Part shown: piece by piece, positions 61,017 to 64,000 of the stretch
How the letters are laid out: each line of letters begins with the position of its first letter
Position numbering within the stretch: the stretch's first letter is position 1
Assembly: GCA_028023455.1 (NCBI GenBank)
Contig: JAQFVV010000017.1
Span: forward strand, 4,618,098-4,682,097
Length of the DNA: 64,000 bases
DNA from: Epiperipatus broadwayi
Lineage: Eukaryota > Onychophora > Udeonychophora > Euonychophora > Peripatidae
Direction of reading: 5' to 3'
The notes under the pieces: generated by a model
Told to the model about the DNA's origin: nothing
What the model saw: only the letters and a program-made list of their open reading frames with translations
Databases searched by the model: none
Translations under genes and position numbers: made by a program

Positions 61017-61093
61017 ATCACTCTGATAAAATTCAAACCCTTTGAGATCATTTATCACTCTGATAAAGTTCAAACCCTTTGAGATCATTTATC
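61017..61093. repeat. 37-bp tandem duplication
   Basis: atcactctgataaaattcaa and its following 17 bases are repeated immediately with one change (aaagtt for aaaatt). Confidence 0.8.
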
Positions 61094-62534
61094 TATTACT
61101 TAAGTTTTCAAACATAAGAAAGTTATTTATACAAAGGTAAAAAGTAGGTAACTTTAGTGGTGCATCAAAAAATTCAAAAACAAAATTTAAAATAGAAAAA
61201 CAATTTCTGATGAATGAAAAATGTTAAGGAGCAGAGATTGTGAACTTTAATTAAGATTTGTAATTAACACTTTGTAGTGGGCCATTACAAACTACTGAAG
61301 ATACCACTGATAAAGTGTATATGCAAGGGCAAAGAGAATACTTATATACTAATAAGTGATATATTATTTAAAAATAAAGAAAACAATACATTTATATGAA
61401 AATGAATTATCAGACATTTCAAATTGTTTATAAAACACATATATCAATTTTGCAACAATATGGAAATTAAAATATAGTTTTAATATTTATTTATATATAT
61501 GTTATAACATATATGTAAAAATCACATAAAAAATACATGGTTTGTTTCCAATACATAACTTATTCTATTTATTTATATATTTAAATGCGTAGTGTTTTTG
61601 ATGAATTTAACTACAAATGTCTATATAATGGCTCAGCTAAATACTAAAAAGCAAAAATAAGCTATTTAAAATTTGTCTCCTATGATTACATTGAAACATG
61701 AATGTAATATCACATATACATTCAATATTTGGAAATTATAAAATTATGGATGAATCAGAATATTCGAATAATCGTTACGAGTATATATATAAAAAAAGGT
61801 GGATGGGGAGAAGCAAATACAGTACTAACTTTCATATATTTAAAATTTATCCTTAACAATTGTGTTGGAACCATTATTAAAATTTATATACAATAGCATA
61901 TCACGTCCCCCAAAAATTCATTTATAAAAGCGAATAACTTCAAAGATACATCTATTAGTAAGACTTTATGAAATGAGGGAAAAGTGCATTAGAAAAGGCT
62001 TTGAATCTTATTATTGTAACGTTTAATCTAATATTTAACAGAAATTAATTTCACCGCTTTTCAGAACTTAATCCAATGAATTTGTATCAACTTTTTTAAC
62101 TTTGCGGTACTTAACTTAGAAGTATATACATGCACCAAAATACTTACAAGCAAATCTGAAGCAAAAAAATTATATATAACACTAAACTAAGGAACATCAT
62201 ATTTTAAAAAAAAAATTCAAATAAAGAAATTGCGATAGACTACATTTAATTTTTAAAACAAGATAAGTTCTAGATAGTCAATATGAACTTATGCAATAAT
62301 TAAGTATCTATTAGCTATTATATAATAGTAAGAATTCTTTACATCTAAACGTGAGCCTAGACAAAGAAAAATGGCGTGATGGTTTATTGTATAGTGATAA
62401 CATAAAAATCTCAAGCTATTGCTTATTGCCGCAAATTTACTCAAGTATAGATCGTGAATGGTTGACATCTGATTTAAACGGTGTACCACTACGAATGTAG
62501 AAGAACCTATTGGTCAAAGACGGAAATTACAAAC
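61094..62534. other. AT-rich stretch, possibly intron of a minus-strand gene
   Basis: No exon recognised. If the exon at 62535-62615 is real, this would be its first intron. Confidence 0.35.
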
Positions 62535-62615
62535 CTGTGAACTGCTGGATTGCACCAAACTATGGTTGGCCAGCTTGGGAGCCAGTGAGAAACGAGCAAC
62601 AAAACAACCAGTCAT
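62535..62615 (-). CDS. Candidate first coding exon, possibly mitochondrial presequence
   Basis: The minus strand opens with ATG at 62615 and runs 27 codons (MTGCFVARFSLAPKLANHSL...) to a CAG|GTTTGT donor-like site. It is about half GC, far above the flanks. The peptide is basic, hydroxylated and lacks acidic residues, like a mitochondrial targeting sequence. It lies about 550 bp from a divergent host gene, so a shared promoter region is plausible. I do not recognise the protein, and the opposite strand is also open here. Confidence 0.35.
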
Positions 62616-63021
62616 GAAATCGCGCTTCCAAATGTTTTTCTTCTTTTCTACTATCTATCATACGATAACTTTTTTTTTACTTATTTAATACATCCAGTCG
62701 ATAATAAATATCCAGTCGCCAATATTTCGCAGATTTTTAAATCAAATTTTTTTTATCGATTTTTTGTCAATTATTTCTTTTTTAATATGTAACACTTTTT
62801 ATATATATTAAATTGTAGGTACTGAGACTAAAATGCAGCCGGATCACCGTTTCTTTTACGAAACTTATAATCTTAAATTAAAATACTATTTGTAAATCAT
62901 TTAATCATATTAATTAACTACATGCTTTGAATTTATTGTACTTTATTGTTAACACTATGGTTTAGGAAACAACAACATTTTTTTATTCCGATGTATAATA
63001 ACTATCCAAAATTCGTACGCA
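62616..63021. other. Intergenic region between candidate divergent genes
   Basis: Contains several CpG (62620, 62850, 62990) unusual for this window. No other feature seen. Confidence 0.4.
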
Positions 63022-63047
63022 TGACGTCTTTTTAACCGCCATCTTGG
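63022..63047 (+). promoter_or_regulatory. CRE-like and YY1-like promoter motifs
   Basis: TGACGTC (63022-63028) is a CRE-like site, and CCGCCATCTTGG (63036-63047) matches the YY1 consensus (AAGATGGCGG on the minus strand). Such pairs are common in housekeeping promoters near the transcription start. They lie 120 bp upstream of the UBL4A-like start codon. Confidence 0.5.
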
Positions 63048-63166
63048 AATTTATGCTATTCGTGATGTAAAACTAATAAGGCTTACGATAAATTTTCTAT
63101 TTGTAAATTTCGATAATTTACGGTTGTGATACGACATATTTTTTAACTTCTATTCATACATTAATC

Positions 63167-63214
63167 ATGATTATTACGGTGAAGATATTACAAGGAAGAG
63201 AATGTACAATAGAG
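63167..63214 (+). CDS. UBL4A: UBL4A/Get5-like first coding exon
   Basis: ATG at 63167 opens 16 codons, MIITVKILQGRECTIE, ending at a donor-like GAG|GTATAT. The animal UBL4A ubiquitin-like domain begins M-x-L-T-V-K-x-L-Q-G-R-E-C-S-L, so the first beta hairpin matches closely, including LQGREC. UBL4A works with BAG6 and GET4 in the cytosol to hand tail-anchored proteins to the membrane insertion pathway. The remaining exons are not in the window. Promoter motifs 120 bp upstream support a real gene start. The exon is short, so identity rests on 13-16 residues. Confidence 0.6.
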
Positions 63215-64000
63215 GTATATCTTTATTGTATTAGATTGTCAGATTAGAACGTTATTTTTATAATCTTTGTTGTAACGTTAGGCTCAATAAGGGTTTATGG
63301 AATTTTTGTATGATATAAATGTATGTTCTTTGAAATTGTGAATCTGTTTTCCTAAATAAAATTATGAGATATAATTATAAATTTTTATTTAATTATGATG
63401 ATTATTTTACATGCGATTTTTAATGATTTCTTTTGGTTTAAAAACATGATTGTGTGCATACATTATGTACACTTTATTATCATGAAAAATTATATTTTTA
63501 ATAATAATTTTTTAAAAAATCAATAATGCTTAATTTTGAGGATGTATTTCTACATGCTTCTATATTTTTTTTAGTCGATATTTGAATAATAGATGTTTAA
63601 TAACAGCTTTAGTTTTGAAAACATTTTGAAAATCATCTTTAAGCTTTATTTCACTTGCCTATTAAAATATATTCCTATGATCTAATTATCTTTTTTTTTT
63701 AATTTAAAAATATATTTATTGAAAATTATTAATCAATGTATTATTGATATTTCCTTTTTAAAAAACAACCAAGTTTTTGATAAATATTGCATAGGACTTG
63801 AGCTAGCTTTATTATAAAATTGAAGTCTAGTTTACCTAAGATTCAACTCATTAATATAATAATTCATTCTGGCTATATTTGATTCAGTGGAATTTTTGTT
63901 TATCTATAATTTATCATTCTTCAGTTATTATTTCAAAGCATAGTATTTTAATTTTCGTTGCCATCGAAATAATTAATTACATAACGTGAGAATGAATTGA
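63215..64000 (+). other. First intron of the UBL4A-like gene (partial)
   Basis: Starts with GTATAT and is very AT-rich to the window end. I saw no second exon matching the rest of the ubiquitin-like fold. Confidence 0.5.

Noticed and set aside
1-64000. CRISPR arrays, bacterial operons, integrated virus genes, LTR retrotransposons
   Set aside because: No regularly spaced repeats, no ribosome binding site/operon pattern, no long viral ORF, and no paired LTRs or gag/protease/integrase motifs were seen.

Overview
This window looks like nuclear DNA of an invertebrate animal. It is strongly AT-rich (roughly 70-75% by eye), has no long open reading frames, and is dominated by decayed retroelements: Penelope-like elements (PLEs) with GIY-YIG endonuclease remnants, non-LTR LINEs, tRNA-derived SINEs, hAT and Merlin DNA transposons. 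I cannot name the species; this repeat mix is typical of, for example, chelicerates, molluscs or cnidarians.

Host genes are sparse. The best call is the first coding exon of a UBL4A/Get5-like gene (+ strand, 63167-63214). It follows a CRE-like plus YY1-like promoter patch at 63022-63047 and runs into an intron that leaves the window. A short GC-richer open exon on the - strand (62535-62615) could be the first exon of a divergent gene. A second candidate exon on the - strand is at 30822-31042. A broken copy of the mRNA cap methyltransferase CMTR1 lies at 48090-49085; its G-patch-region segment has been amplified into six 67/68-bp tandem copies.

Region by region: 1-7.3 kb holds a minus-strand LINE split by a 925-bp foldback element, a second foldback, a SINE fragment, a Merlin transposase remnant and a single ribozyme-bearing element. 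9.8-11.9 kb is a PLE with RT and GIY-YIG remnants. 14.5-16 kb has two palindromes. 17.7-20.5 kb is a second minus-strand LINE with a nested SINE, next to another foldback. 22-28.7 kb has ribozyme-bearing fragments and a second PLE. 32.3-38 kb has a hAT miniature element, a CFDP2-like LINE and two ribozyme-bearing repeats in opposite orientation. 40.4-43.2 kb is a SINE next to a LINE with a nested foldback. 45.6-49.1 kb has a tRNA/ribozyme foldback, a composite PLE-terminal region and the CMTR1 pseudogene. 50.5-52 kb is a hAT transposon. 53.9-54.4 kb is a third PLE, 58.9-59.2 kb another foldback, and 62.5-64 kb the host gene region.

The most interesting signal is a set of short retroelements that combine three things. 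(1) Many carry hammerhead ribozyme motifs (CUGANGA, stem II, GAAA, short stem III, NUH); some look intact and show compensatory changes between copies. (2) Several also carry tRNA-like pol III promoter boxes. (3) At least six loci are inverted head-to-head dimers with both 3' ends facing outward. For five of these I can read flanking target-site duplications of about 13-15 bp, two of them at LINE insertions whose reading frame is restored when the foldback is removed. This suggests a non-autonomous, PLE-related, ribozyme-carrying family that inserts by priming from both sides of a staggered break.
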